A DNA stretch of 64,000 nucleotides from Amycolatopsis rubida (GCF_900115345.1 NZ_FOWC01000006.1:186001-250000), one strand, 5' to 3'. Numbered from the stretch's first letter, positions 26,187 to 35,248 are shown. Made by a program: numbers and translations. Notes: generated from the sequence alone by a model not told the origin.

Positions 26187-26282
26187 CTGGAACTCACCCC
26201 GAAACTTCTCGATTTCCTGTGACGGAGAGCCACAGAGCCACCACTCTTCGGCTGCCCGCCCGGTCCGAACAAGCGAGGCTGC

Positions 26283-26302
26283 GGTCCGTAGGACTACGTA
26301 AC
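26283..26302 (+). promoter_or_regulatory. Motif shared with the S1 protease upstream region
   Basis: GGTCCGTAGGACTACGTAAC contains the inverted repeat CGTAG-GA-CTACG and matches 15 of 20 bases of the site at 23032-23051. It lies between the divergent subtilisin and LuxR-type genes; a related half (CTTTCGTAGGACC on the minus strand) lies 20 bp further on. Confidence 0.35.
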
Positions 26303-26442
26303 TATTGGCCCGCGGCCGCCGGTCCTACGAAAGTCCGGTAACCGGCCGCGCGGGTTCCGTGCGCACGCGGCGCGACCTAAACTCCGTTCACACGAGAAGG
26401 ATGGTTTGGGTGCTGTGCCGCTTTTTCCGGGATCGGGAGGCC

Positions 26443-29307
26443 ATGGTGCGCGACGACGCCGCGGCGGGCGCCACCGTGCTCGTCGGCCGGGCCGAGGAAC
26501 TGCGCTCGCTGGTCGCGGCCAGCACCCGGCCGCCGTCGGTCGTGCTGGTCGAGGGCGAGGCGGGCGTCGGAAAGACCCGGCTGGTCACGGAATTGCTCCG
26601 GCACCGCGAGCTGACCGGGCGCCGGGTCCTCGCCGGGGGCGGGCAGGCGATGCGCGAGCCGTTCCCGCACGGCGCGGTGCTCGAAGCGCTGCGCGACGCC
26701 GACCGGTACCTGCCCGACGCGCGACCGCTCAACGGCGTCACCGGTGCGCTCCGCCCGTATTTGCCCGAACTCGGCGCGCACCTTCCCCCGACCCCGGCCT
26801 CGCTGGGCGATCGCCGAGCCGACCAGCACCGGCTCTTCCGCGCGGTCCGCGAAGTCCTCGACGCGCTCGGACCGGTGCTGCTGGTGGTCGAAGACCTGCA
26901 CTGGTGCGACGACGGGTCGCGCCGGCTGCTGCGGTTTCTCCTGGCCGAGCCGCCGAGGGACACCAGCCTGCTGCTGACCTGCCGCAGAGCGGAGGCCCCG
27001 GGCGGCGTCCCGCTCGGCAGCGCCTTCCGGCCCGCGGCCGGCGTGACGAATCTGGTGCTGGAACTGCGTCCCCTCGACGCCGAACAGACTCGGCTGCTCG
27101 CCGGCGAACTGCTCGGCGGCAGCGTGTCCGCCGAGTTCGCCGCGCTGGTGCACGAGCGCACCGCCGGCATTCCGTTCGTCATCGAGGAAACCGTGCGCAC
27201 GCTGGACGCGCAATCCGCCGCGCACGCCGACCGCATGACCGCGCGCCGTGTCCTCGACAGCGTCGCTGTGCCCGCGCGGCTCCGCGAAGCCGCGCTCGAA
27301 CAGCTTTCCGGTCTTCCGGCACCCGCGAGACGGATCACCGAGACCGCCGCAGTATTCGGCGCGCCCGCATCCGCGCAACTCCTCGGCGCGGTGGCGGGGC
27401 TGCCGCCACCGCGGGCCAGACAAGCGCTCGTACTCGCGCTCGAACGGCACGCACTGGTCGAACTGGCGGATTTCCACTACGGCTTCCGGCACACGCTCGC
27501 GCGACAGGCGGTGTACGACGCCATCCCCGGCCCCCATCGGCAAGAACTGCACCGGCGCGCGGTTTCCGTGCTCTGCCGACAGAATCCCGTGCCGCTGGCG
27601 CGATTGGCCCAGCACAGCCGAAAGGCAGGCGCGATAGCCGACGCGCGGCGCTACGGAGAGGCCGCCGCGGACGCCGCGACCTCGGCCGGCGATCTCTCGA
27701 CCGCGACCGAACTGCTCTGCACCCTGCTGTCGGAACCGGGACTCGATTCCTCCGATGTGGACCGGATGGCGGTGAAGCTGAGCGAGCTGGCGAACTACGG
27801 CACCGCCCAGCACGAGGTGGCGGGCGCGCTGGAACGGCTGCTGTCCGACGACCGGCTGTCCCGCACGCACCGCGGGCAGATCCGGCTCAGCCGCGGGCTG
27901 CTGCTGATCCGCCAGGCCGGCGGCATCGAGGCGGCCCGCACCCAGATCGAGCTCGCCGTGCACGAGCTCGGCCACCGGCCCGATCTCGCCGGCCGCGGCA
28001 TAGCGGTGCTGGGCCAGCCGTGGTTCGGGGCCACCCCGGTCGCCGAGCACCTGCGCTGGCTCGCCCGGGTGGACGAGGTCGTCGCGAACACGACCGATCG
28101 CACCCTCGTGCTGACCCTCCTGGCGAACTGCCTCCCGTCCCGGCTCCAGATCGGCGACCCCGGCGCGCTGGCGGCGATGGACGCCGTCCCGACCGCGGTC
28201 TCGTCGGCCGAACAGCAACGCCAGCTGGCCCGGTTGCACGCCAACGTCGCCGACGCGTGCGCGTGGATCGGCCACCACCGGCGCGCGGGCAGCATGGTGC
28301 GCAGCGCGATCGAACTCGCCTCGAACTGCGGCGCGCCGTACCTGATCGGCATCGCACGCTCCACCGGCGTCCACACCGACTGGCTCACCGGCCGCTGGAA
28401 CGGGCTCGACGAGAAGGCCCGCTCGCTGCTGGCCGAATACCGGCAACTGCTGCCGATGAGCGGCGAGCTTTCCCTGGTGCTGGGACTGCTGGCGACCGCG
28501 AGGGGGGAATGGGACCGGGCCACCGCCCATTTCGCCGCGGTCGGCCCCGACGAACCGGAGAACGCGGTGACCCCCGTGGTGCTCGCCGCGCACGCCGGAA
28601 TCGCGGGCATGCTGCTGTCGCACTCCGACGACGAGGCTGCCGTGGCCCGCGCGGACCTCGGGCTGGAACTGTTGCGCGCCAAAGGAGCCTGGTCCTGGTC
28701 CGGCGAGCTGCTGCCGGTCGCCGTCGAGTCGTACTGCCGCATCGGCCGCATCGGAGCCGCCGCCGCGCTGGTCGCCGAGGCCGTACAGAAGATCCGCGAC
28801 CTCGACGCACCGCTGGCGGCCGTCTCGCTGCTCTTTTGCCACGGCGTCCTTTCCGCGCATCGTCACGACCACGCGCGCGCAGCGAAGTTCCTCCGCGAAG
28901 CAAGCGACGGCTACGACCGGCTGCCCGCCCCGTATCCGGCTGCTTTGGCCAGAGAACAGCTCGCGCGCAGCAAGCTGACGATGGGCGAACCGGGGGCCGC
29001 CGAGGCTTTCCCGGCCCTGGCAGAGGAATTCGCCCGCCTAGGCGCGACCCGGGCCGCCGCCCGCTGCCGCCACACCCACCGCGCGACTGGAGCCATAACC
29101 CCGTCTCGGCGCGGCAGACGGGGTTACGGCAACGAACTGTCACCGCGCGAGCAGGACGTCGCGCGGCTTCTGGCGGACGGGCATACGAATCGGGAGATCG
29201 CCGAGGTGCTGTTCCTTTCCCGCCGTACGGTGGAGCAGCATGTTGCCAGCGTGCTGCGGAAACTCAAGCTCACCTCGCGCGGGGAGCTGGCTGCTGCCGT
29301 CCGGTGA
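26443..29307 (+). CDS. Large ATP-binding LuxR-family regulator (LAL/MalT-like)
   Basis: About 954 residues. The N-terminal AAA-type ATPase has Walker A in VEGEAGVGKTRLV and Walker B in VLLVVEDLHWCDDGS. The middle 500 residues are alpha-helical and TPR-like. The C-terminal LuxR helix-turn-helix is LSPREQDVARLLADGHTNRE followed by VLFLSRRTVEQHVASVLRKL. LAL regulators switch on pathway or exo-enzyme genes when an inducer and ATP bind. ATG 26443 is chosen as the first Met before the domain with GGGAGG upstream; ATG 26401 is possible. Divergent from the subtilisin, near three other secreted proteins. Confidence 0.92.
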   Translation: MVRDDAAAGATVLVGRAEELRSLVAASTRPPSVVLVEGEAGVGKTRLVTELLRHRELTGRRVLAGGGQAMREPFPHGAVLEALRDADRYLPDARPLNGVTGALRPYLPELGAHLPPTPASLGDRRADQHRLFRAVREVLDALGPVLLVVEDLHWCDDGSRRLLRFLLAEPPRDTSLLLTCRRAEAPGGVPLGSAFRPAAGVTNLVLELRPLDAEQTRLLAGELLGGSVSAEFAALVHERTAGIPFVIEETVRTLDAQSAAHADRMTARRVLDSVAVPARLREAALEQLSGLPAPARRITETAAVFGAPASAQLLGAVAGLPPPRARQALVLALERHALVELADFHYGFRHTLARQAVYDAIPGPHRQELHRRAVSVLCRQNPVPLARLAQHSRKAGAIADARRYGEAAADAATSAGDLSTATELLCTLLSEPGLDSSDVDRMAVKLSELANYGTAQHEVAGALERLLSDDRLSRTHRGQIRLSRGLLLIRQAGGIEAARTQIELAVHELGHRPDLAGRGIAVLGQPWFGATPVAEHLRWLARVDEVVANTTDRTLVLTLLANCLPSRLQIGDPGALAAMDAVPTAVSSAEQQRQLARLHANVADACAWIGHHRRAGSMVRSAIELASNCGAPYLIGIARSTGVHTDWLTGRWNGLDEKARSLLAEYRQLLPMSGELSLVLGLLATARGEWDRATAHFAAVGPDEPENAVTPVVLAAHAGIAGMLLSHSDDEAAVARADLGLELLRAKGAWSWSGELLPVAVESYCRIGRIGAAAALVAEAVQKIRDLDAPLAAVSLLFCHGVLSAHRHDHARAAKFLREASDGYDRLPAPYPAALAREQLARSKLTMGEPGAAEAFPALAEEFARLGATRAAARCRHTHRATGAITPSRRGRRGYGNELSPREQDVARLLADGHTNREIAEVLFLSRRTVEQHVASVLRKLKLTSRGELAAAVR

Positions 29308-29321
29308 ATCGCCAGACGCGA

Positions 29322-29341
29322 CGACCGGCGGGCTCCGGTCG
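29322..29341 (+). terminator. Weak hairpin after the LuxR-type gene
   Basis: CGACCGG (29322-29328), 6-nt loop, CCGGTCG (29335-29341), 14 bp after the stop. Confidence 0.4.
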
Positions 29342-29376
29342 GGGCCGCGAAGTGCTCCACGCCCGGTTCTCGCTGA

Positions 29377-29981
29377 TCAAGTGCGGTCAGTCCGCGCGCC
29401 GGGTGTCCCCGTGCTCGGGGAGCTTGCGGCATAGTGCGAAACCGTCGTCGTGCCGAGTCCCAGGTGCTGCCAGTTCGGCACCACGAGGCTCTTGGCCCGC
29501 GGTTCGACCCGAAAAAGAAAACCGGCCGTCGAGCTGTTCAGGTATCGCCCCGTTCGACACCCCGGCACCGCTCTGGCCGCGGCCTTGCGGCTCGTCGCAG
29601 TCCAGGGCCGGTGATGACGTGCGGTGCCGGCGGTTCGCGACAACGGTCTCCCGGCGTCGTTTCTCGGGTGTCGTTCGGCAGCATCGTGGTTCCCCGATAC
29701 AAGTGCGCGGATCATCGCGGAAGCGAAGTGTTGTGGCCAGGCCGGAGCAACCCTGACCACAACACGCCAGCAAACGGCCGTCGCTCGGTGCCGGCGTCGG
29801 CGGAAGCTCGAACTTGCCGCAGCCGGGGATGAACGGGGTGCGCGTCGGACGCGTTGAGGTCGTAGGACAGCCAGACCGTGCCGTACGGGCAGTCGCTGAT
29901 CGAGTTGATCGCCAGGCCCCGGCGCCCGGGACCGCGGCGGCCGCCGCTATCCGGAAGAACCGGCGCGGCGGGCGGCGTCAT
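29377..29981 (-). pseudogene. Degraded coding stretch, probably once a secreted protein
   Basis: Protein-like fragments occur in different minus-strand frames: LAINSISDCPYGTVWLSYDL (about 29910-29850) and, nearer the other end, YLNSSTAGFLFRVEPRAKSL with VVPNWQHLGLGTTTVSHYAA (about 29530-29430). The first resembles the start of small secreted peptidase-inhibitor-like proteins (DCPxGxV), but the usual Cys partner is not there. Nothing holds the pieces together in one frame, and no start or ribosome binding site is visible. Listed so that the 680-bp gap is not read as empty. Confidence 0.25.
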
Positions 29982-29988
29982 GGGCGGG

Positions 29989-30612
29989 CTATTTCGGCGT
30001 GTAGCACTGGATCCCGGTCTTCCAGTTGCCGTCCTGGGTGGGGGTGGCTCGGCCGCCGGTGCAGAAGCGGTCGCCGGAGCCGATGCCGGCGACCGCGGAG
30101 TTCATCGCCGAGTCGATGGTGGTGCCCGCGCCGAGGTAAGGCCAGAGCAGGTACTGGTCGACGTCGATCTTGGGCACGTAGCACCTGATGGACATCACGA
30201 AGCCGCCGTCGACGGTGATCGAGTCGCCGAACGCGGAGCACATCGTGGTGCCGGGCCCGCCGGACTTGCGGGCGATCTCGAGTGCGGCGGCTTCCGCGGA
30301 GTCCGCGGTGTTGCCGCTGGCTCCGAAGCTCCAGTAGAGCATGTTCTGGGTGCTGAACGTGGGGATCTGGCACGACATGCCTGCCTCGTAGCCGAATCCG
30401 ATCGGGGTTCCTCCGGCGGAGACGCCAGCGCAGCGGGTTCCGCCGTATGTCGCCTTCAACGCTTGGACGGCCGCCACCGCCTTGTCCACGGTCGAGCCGT
30501 ACGCCCGGTAGACCCAGTTCATCGTGTCCGCGGCCGAAGCGGCCGTCACTCCGGTCAGTGTCGTGGTCGCGACCATAGCCGCCACGGCACACCATCTCGT
30601 TGTCCGGCGCAC
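29989..30612 (-). CDS. Secreted protein of three Cys-paired repeats, function unknown
   Basis: 207 residues from GTG 30612 (GAAAGGAC upstream). Signal peptide MRRTTRWCAVAAMVATTT to SAA. The mature part is three tandem units of about 55-60 residues. Each begins with an aromatic start (NWVYRAYGSTVDKA, MLYWSFGASGNTADSA, YLLWPYLGAGTTIDSA) and ends with a Cys pair about 20 residues apart (CAGVS...MSCQIP, CSAFG...IRCYVP, CTGGR...IQCYTP). Each unit probably folds as one disulfide-locked module. No family recognised. It lies among secreted proteases; an inhibitor, a binding protein or a protease substrate are all possible. Confidence 0.8.
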   Translation of the reverse strand: MRRTTRWCAVAAMVATTTLTGVTAASAADTMNWVYRAYGSTVDKAVAAVQALKATYGGTRCAGVSAGGTPIGFGYEAGMSCQIPTFSTQNMLYWSFGASGNTADSAEAAALEIARKSGGPGTTMCSAFGDSITVDGGFVMSIRCYVPKIDVDQYLLWPYLGAGTTIDSAMNSAVAGIGSGDRFCTGGRATPTQDGNWKTGIQCYTPK

Positions 30613-31298
30613 CAGCGCTGTCCTTTCTCAAGCCCTGTCGAACATGACAAGGGCAGGGTCGCCGACTCCCGGCCGCGTCCGCCACGGCAGAAATGCCTGC
30701 GGCAGCAGGGCCCGAACGGCCCAGTGCGCTCCGCCGCCTGCGCCGAAGCTCGTCCTGGCAGGGCGAACTCGCCGTGATGGTGGCTCCAGGACTTCGCGGG
30801 CGGCGATTTCGCCGCTGATTTCTGTCGCATCGACGCTTTCGATATTCGGGTTCGGAGCGCGACGGGTGCTCCGGCAGCGTCGACGGGTAGTTCCGGGCCT
30901 TCGGCGACGGTGGTGTCGTGCTCGGCGACACCGCTGCCGGACTCGGAAACGTTCGTCCCAAGTGGACACACGGCCAGCCCGGCCGGCCGGGCTGGGCGCG
31001 CCGCGTCCGGCACCGCCGCTGCGCCGTCCGGGTGCGGGATTGCGACAAACGTGAACCTACCTTCGTCGGTGTCGCCCTTGCCCGAATCTGTTCGAGAATC
31101 ACGAACCTGAGGTTGATCACGTTCCGTTTCGACGACGAGACGGCCCGGACCGCCGATGGCCGCGGTCCGGTCACCCGACGCCCCAGGGAGGGGATGCCTC
31201 CGCAGCTAGCCGAGCCCGGCACCGGATCCGGAGGCCCGGATGCGGACTCCCCATCCGGTGCACGTCCTTTCTCTCCCGTTCCGCGCAGGAGGAAACAC
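30613..31298. other. About 690 bp intergenic between two secreted-protein genes
   Basis: Holds the divergent promoters of the repeat protein and the streptogrisin-like protease. A perfect AACCT-G-AGGTT inverted repeat lies near 31084-31094. No frame on either strand is convincingly coding, although one minus-strand stretch around 30960-30800 is protein-like for about 50 codons. Confidence 0.4.
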
Positions 31299-32282
31299 AT
31301 GCGATCGACACGTTTCAGGCTGAGCGCTCTCGCCGTCGGCTCGTTCGGCGCGCTGGCCCTCGCCATGACCACCGTGCCCGCCGCGTCCGCGGCGGCGACA
31401 CCGGCCGCGGTCATGAACAGCCTCGGTTCCGCCACCGGCGGGCACTACCTCGACGACAGTGGCGCTTCGGTCGTCACCGTGCTGAACAACGCCGACGCGG
31501 CCAAGGTGCGCGCTTCCGGCCTGAACGCGAGGGTGGTGAAGTACAGCCTGGGCCAGCTCGGCTCGGTGAAACAGCAGCTGGACGCCACCGGCGGTGTGCC
31601 CAGCGCCGGCTGGGGCCTCGATCTCGCCCGCAACCAGGTCGTCGTCGACGTCTACGACGCCACCCCGAAGGCGGAGAAGGACGCGCTGCTGGAGACCGCC
31701 CGCCAGCACGGCGACATGGTCCGCGTCGAACACCATCCCGGCGCCATGTCGTTGTTCATCAAGGGCGGCGACCAGATCAGCAACGGCCAAGCGTCCTGTT
31801 CCAACGGGTTCAACGTGGAGAAGGACGGCAAGAAGCTGCTCCTTTCCGCCGGCCACTGCGAGAAACTCGGCGGCGGCGGTCCGTGGAATGACGGCAAGAC
31901 CGTCGACGCGGTGTTCCCCGACGAAGACAACATGCTCGTGGAGAACGCTTCGGGCGAGGGACCGAGCGAGATCAACGACGGCACCAAGATCACCGAGTTC
32001 GCCGACGCGACGGTGGGCGAGCAGATGAAGCGCGCCGGGATCACCTCCGGCGTGACGTCGGGCAAGGTCACCAAGGTCGACTACACCTTCGAAGCGGAGG
32101 GCTACACGGTCTACCACGAGTTCTGCACGACCGCGCACTCCGACCACGGAGACTCCGGCGGTCCGGCCTACGACGGGGGCAAGGGCCTCGGCACCCTCTC
32201 CGGCGGAGACACCCAGACCTCGTGCTTCTTCCCGGCCACGCTGTCGGCGAAGAGGTACGGCGTGACGCTGCCCAAGTCCTGA
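31299..32282 (+). CDS. Streptogrisin-like S1 serine protease preproprotein
   Basis: 327 residues with AGGAGGAAACAC before the ATG. Sec signal (MRSTRFRLSALAVGSFGALA), an alpha-lytic/streptogrisin-type propeptide (VVKYSLGQLGSVKQQL, WGLDLARNQVVVDVYDATPK), then the protease: His in LLLSAGHCEKLG, Asp in the FPDEDNMLV region, Ser in HSDHGDSGGPAYDGG. Cys pairs around His and after Ser match the family. The propeptide is a folding chaperone for this group. A second, structurally different S1 protease lies at 23122. A terminator follows 14 bp after the stop. Confidence 0.92.
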   Translation: MRSTRFRLSALAVGSFGALALAMTTVPAASAAATPAAVMNSLGSATGGHYLDDSGASVVTVLNNADAAKVRASGLNARVVKYSLGQLGSVKQQLDATGGVPSAGWGLDLARNQVVVDVYDATPKAEKDALLETARQHGDMVRVEHHPGAMSLFIKGGDQISNGQASCSNGFNVEKDGKKLLLSAGHCEKLGGGGPWNDGKTVDAVFPDEDNMLVENASGEGPSEINDGTKITEFADATVGEQMKRAGITSGVTSGKVTKVDYTFEAEGYTVYHEFCTTAHSDHGDSGGPAYDGGKGLGTLSGGDTQTSCFFPATLSAKRYGVTLPKS

Positions 32283-32295
32283 CCCTCGGGCGCTG

Positions 32296-32325
32296 TCGGG
32301 AGGGGCCGGAGCAGGTCCCTCCCGG
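32296..32325 (+). terminator. Terminator of the streptogrisin-like gene
   Basis: 11-bp stem CGGGAGGGGCC (32297-32307) / GGTCCCTCCCG (32314-32324), one G-U, 6-nt loop, 14 bp after the stop. Confidence 0.7.
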
Positions 32326-32339
32326 CGGCCGCACTCGTG

Positions 32340-32858
32340 TGTCGTGACAAGGAAGGCCAGTGCCGTCGCCTGGATACCTGATGCGGTCCCGCGCGATCGG
32401 CAGCCGTCGAACCGGGCGAGCGCTTCGATTTCGAGTGCCGGGGCACCGGATTCGAGAACCGCGCGTGCTTCCCGCCATGCGGCGTATGCGGCTTCGGGGG
32501 CCGCGAAGCCCGGTTGGTCCCGGGCGCAGACGGCGAGGAAGGCTTCTGCGGAGTTCCGCTGCTTGATCGCCTCCTCGGCTCGTGACACGCGCCGCGTGCG
32601 GTCGTCGAATTCCGGCTTGCCACGAAGAGGACACGGCCGGCGGCTCGACGTTCCTCGCCCTCGGCTCGCTTCGCTGCTTGAGTTGCGACGTTCACCGCGA
32701 ACTCGGCGGCTCGGGTCTGGGCCTTCGCCGCATCGGTCGGTTTCTTCGACGATTTTCGCCGCCGTACGTTCTTGAGCGGCCAAACACGAGGCGCGCCGCT
32801 CGTCCAGTGCGCGCTTGCGTCCGACCCGCTTGCCCAGTCCTTCCTTCTGCCCGACCAT
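32340..32858 (-). pseudogene. Frameshifted gene for a charged, helical protein
   Basis: Minus strand: MVGQKEGLGKRVGRKRALDE and AAQERTAAKIVEETDRC in one frame; AQTRAAEFAVNVATQAAKRA and EGEERRAAGRVLFVASR in a second (about 32735-32650); then FDDRTRRVSRAEEAIKQRNS, CARDQPGFAAPEAAYAAWRE and ALEIEALARFDGCRSRGTAS back in the first. Two compensating indels explain this. The N-terminal part looks like a charged coiled coil. The family is not recognised. Reading across the breaks gives about 170 residues. Confidence 0.5.
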
Positions 32859-33084
32859 CTCGGCAGTGAGGCCGGTCAGTGCGCGAGATGGCGCGCCCGA
32901 GGCCGAGCGGTTTCTCGGTCGTCGGGGCGGTTCTCTCGCGGCGGCGGTTCATTCCGTGACCTACCCGACGGCTTCCGCCGTCGTTCTGGACTTGCAGGTC
33001 CAAAATTGGATTTCTATCCTCGCTGAGGTGCCGTCCGAAACGGGCGGATGCCAGGAATTCTTGCCGAGACAGGAGAAGTTCGCC

Positions 33085-33367
33085 ATGGGTCCGGCCGGCA
33101 ATGACAAAGCTGGGCCGGGAATTCGCCGAGACTCTTTCGAAGAAAGACGCCGGGGCGCTCGCGCCGTTCCTTTCCGAGGACGAGCCGGTGCGCGGGCGGG
33201 ACACGGCCGTCGCGGTGATCGCGGAGCAGGTCCACGGGCTGGCGCCGCCCGGCGGGAAGCTCGCGCCGATCCGCACCATGGCTGGCTGCGAACTGTCCGG
33301 CGGCAAGATCGCTGCGTGGCGGGACTACCCGGACCCGGCCTACGCCGCGACCCTGCTCCAGGCCTGA
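33085..33367 (+). pseudogene. SnoaL-like / limonene-epoxide-hydrolase-like gene, frameshifted and shortened
   Basis: ATG 33085 has a strong AGGAGAAG ribosome binding site but its frame (MGPAGNDK) is lost after eight codons. One extra G near 33109 moves the reading to LGREFAETLSKKDAGALAPF, LSEDEPVRGRDTAVAVIAEQ and ELSGGKIAAWRDYPDPAYAA. The last segment (G-K-I-A-A-W-R-D-Y-x-D) is typical of the NTF2-fold limonene epoxide hydrolase/SnoaL group, but about 35-40 residues of the central sheet are missing before EPVRG. Probably inactive. It precedes the quinone oxidoreductase by 25 bp. Confidence 0.55.
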
Positions 33368-33392
33368 CCGAAAACTCACGAGGGACGAGGAA

Positions 33393-34361
33393 ATGCACGC
33401 AGTAGCAGTGGAAGAATACGGCGGGCCGGAAGTATTGCGGTACCGCGAATGGCCCGATCCGGAACCGGCCGCCGGGGAAGTGCTGGTGGACGTCGAGTTC
33501 GCCGGGGTCAATTTCATGGACACCGGGTCCCGGGCGGGGTTCGGCCTAGCCGGGCAGCCCCCGCTGATTCCCGGGGTCGAAGGGGCGGGCCGGATTTCCG
33601 CACTGGGCGAGGGGGTGACGCATTTCGCGGTCGGCGACCGGGTGGCCTGGGTCGGCGTCTACGGCAGCTACGCCGAGCGGGTGGCGGTTCCCGCGGCGCG
33701 GGCGGTGCCGGTGCCGGACGACATCCCGAGCGAGGTCGCGGCCGCGACGATGATGCAAGGCCTCACCGCGCACCACTTCGTCACCGAGTCCGCGCCGCTG
33801 GCGGCGGGCGAGATCGCGCTGGTGCACTCGGCCGCGGGCGGGGTCGGGCGCACCGTGACGCAGCTGCTGAAACTGCGCGGGGCGCGGGTGATCGGCCTGG
33901 TGTCGCGGGAGGAGAAAACCGCCGCGGCGAAGGAGGCCGGCGCGGACGACGTGCTGGTGTCCTCCGGCGGCGACTTCGTCGAGCGCGTCCTGGACCTGAC
34001 CGGCGGCGAAGGCGTGCACGCGGTCTTCGACGGCGGCGGTTCGGCGACGTTCCAGTCCTCGCTGGAGGTGCTGCGCCGGTCGGGGACGCTGGTCTACTTC
34101 GGGCCGCTCAACGGCGACATCCCGACCGTGCGGATGCTCGATCTGCCCAAGAGCGTCAAGCTCACCTACGCGGTGTACGCCGATCACATCGCGACGCGGG
34201 AGTTGCTGCTGCGGCACACCGCCGACCTGTTCGGGAAGATCCGCGAGGGGCAGCTGCGCATCGACGTGAGCCGCCGCTACCCGTTGCGGGACGCGGAACA
34301 GGCGCACCGCGACATCGAATCGCGGCGCACGTCGGGCAAACTGCTGCTCGCCGCGCGATGA
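33393..34361 (+). CDS. NADPH:quinone oxidoreductase (zinc-independent MDR family)
   Basis: 322 residues. MHAVAVEEYGGPEVLRYRE start, catalytic-domain GVEGAGRISALGEGV, and the nucleotide-binding VHSAAGGVGRTVTQLLKLRG identify the quinone oxidoreductase/zeta-crystallin branch of medium-chain dehydrogenases. It lacks the zinc-ligand Cys cluster. Expected reaction: NADPH-dependent reduction of quinones or enones. It is coupled (ATGA) to the aldo/keto reductase, so the pair may detoxify reactive carbonyls and enones together. Confidence 0.9.
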   Translation: MHAVAVEEYGGPEVLRYREWPDPEPAAGEVLVDVEFAGVNFMDTGSRAGFGLAGQPPLIPGVEGAGRISALGEGVTHFAVGDRVAWVGVYGSYAERVAVPAARAVPVPDDIPSEVAAATMMQGLTAHHFVTESAPLAAGEIALVHSAAGGVGRTVTQLLKLRGARVIGLVSREEKTAAAKEAGADDVLVSSGGDFVERVLDLTGGEGVHAVFDGGGSATFQSSLEVLRRSGTLVYFGPLNGDIPTVRMLDLPKSVKLTYAVYADHIATRELLLRHTADLFGKIREGQLRIDVSRRYPLRDAEQAHRDIESRRTSGKLLLAAR

Positions 34362-35188
34362 AACTGTCCGACGGGACGGACATCCCGCAGCTCGGCCTCG
34401 GCGTGCTGTTCGTCCCGGACGGCGAAACCGAGCAGGTCGTCGGTGCCGCGCTGGAACTGGGCTACCGGCACGTCGACACCGCGCAGCTCTATCACAACGA
34501 AGCCGGGGTGGGCCGGGCGCTGGCCCGCTCCGGCCTCGCGCGGGACGAGCTGTACGTGACGACGAAACTGCACAACGGCTTTCACGAACCGGCCAAAGCG
34601 AAGGCGTCCCTGGCGGAGTCGCTGGAGAAACTCGGCCTCGACCGGGTGGACCTGTTCCTCGTCCACTGGCCGCTGCCGACCCTCTGCGGCGGGGATTACG
34701 TCTCGACCTGGCAGGCGCTGATCGAACTGCGCGAGGAGGGGCTGACGACCTCGATCGGGGTGTCGAACTTCCAGCCCGCGCACCTCGACCGGATCGTCGC
34801 GGAAACCGCGGTCGCGCCGGTGGTGAACCAGATCGAGGTCCATCCCTATTTCGCCAACGAGACCGTGCGCGCGGCGACCCGCCGGCACGGGGCGCTCGTG
34901 GAGGGCTGGTCGCCGCTCGCGCGCGGCGCCGTGCTGACCGATCCCGCGGTCGCCTCGATCGCCCGCGAGCGCGGCCGGACGCCGTCGCAGGTGGTGCTTC
35001 GCTGGCATCTGGACCGCGGCGACGTGGTGTTCCCGAAATCGGCGAACCGCGCCCGGCTGGCGGAAAACCTGGCCGCGACGGAGTTCACGCTGTCCCCGGC
35101 CGAGCGCGCGCGACTGGACGCGCTGGACCGCGGGGAAGCGGGGCGGACCGGCCCGCACCCGGACACCCTCGACGTGATTCCCGGCTGA
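34358..35188 (+). CDS. Aldo/keto reductase
   Basis: 276 residues, the short prokaryotic 2,5-diketogluconate reductase-like type. Tetrad residues are visible: Asp and Tyr in YRHVDTAQLYHNEAGVG, Lys in LYVTTKLHNG, His in VDLFLVHWPLP. The NADPH-binding end is FPKSANRARLAENLAAT. It reduces aldehydes or ketones with NADPH. The start overlaps the oxidoreductase stop by 4 bp and a terminator follows. Confidence 0.92.
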   Translation: MKLSDGTDIPQLGLGVLFVPDGETEQVVGAALELGYRHVDTAQLYHNEAGVGRALARSGLARDELYVTTKLHNGFHEPAKAKASLAESLEKLGLDRVDLFLVHWPLPTLCGGDYVSTWQALIELREEGLTTSIGVSNFQPAHLDRIVAETAVAPVVNQIEVHPYFANETVRAATRRHGALVEGWSPLARGAVLTDPAVASIARERGRTPSQVVLRWHLDRGDVVFPKSANRARLAENLAATEFTLSPAERARLDALDRGEAGRTGPHPDTLDVIPG

Positions 35189-35201
35189 ACCCCGCACAGC
35201 G

Positions 35202-35231
35202 CCCGGACAGGCGAGCCCTCGCCTGTCCGGG
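35202..35231. terminator. Bidirectional terminator between convergent genes
   Basis: CCCGGACAGGCGAG (35202-35215) and CTCGCCTGTCCGGG (35218-35231) form a long perfect inverted repeat in the 60 bp between the aldo/keto reductase and the hydrolase. Confidence 0.8.
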
Positions 35232-35248
35232 GCGGCTGCGCGGACGCT

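Noticed and set aside
30700..31060. A minus-strand stretch with protein-like composition between the repeat protein and the streptogrisin gene.
   Set aside because: Only about 50 codons look plausible, with no start, ribosome binding site or recognisable motif.
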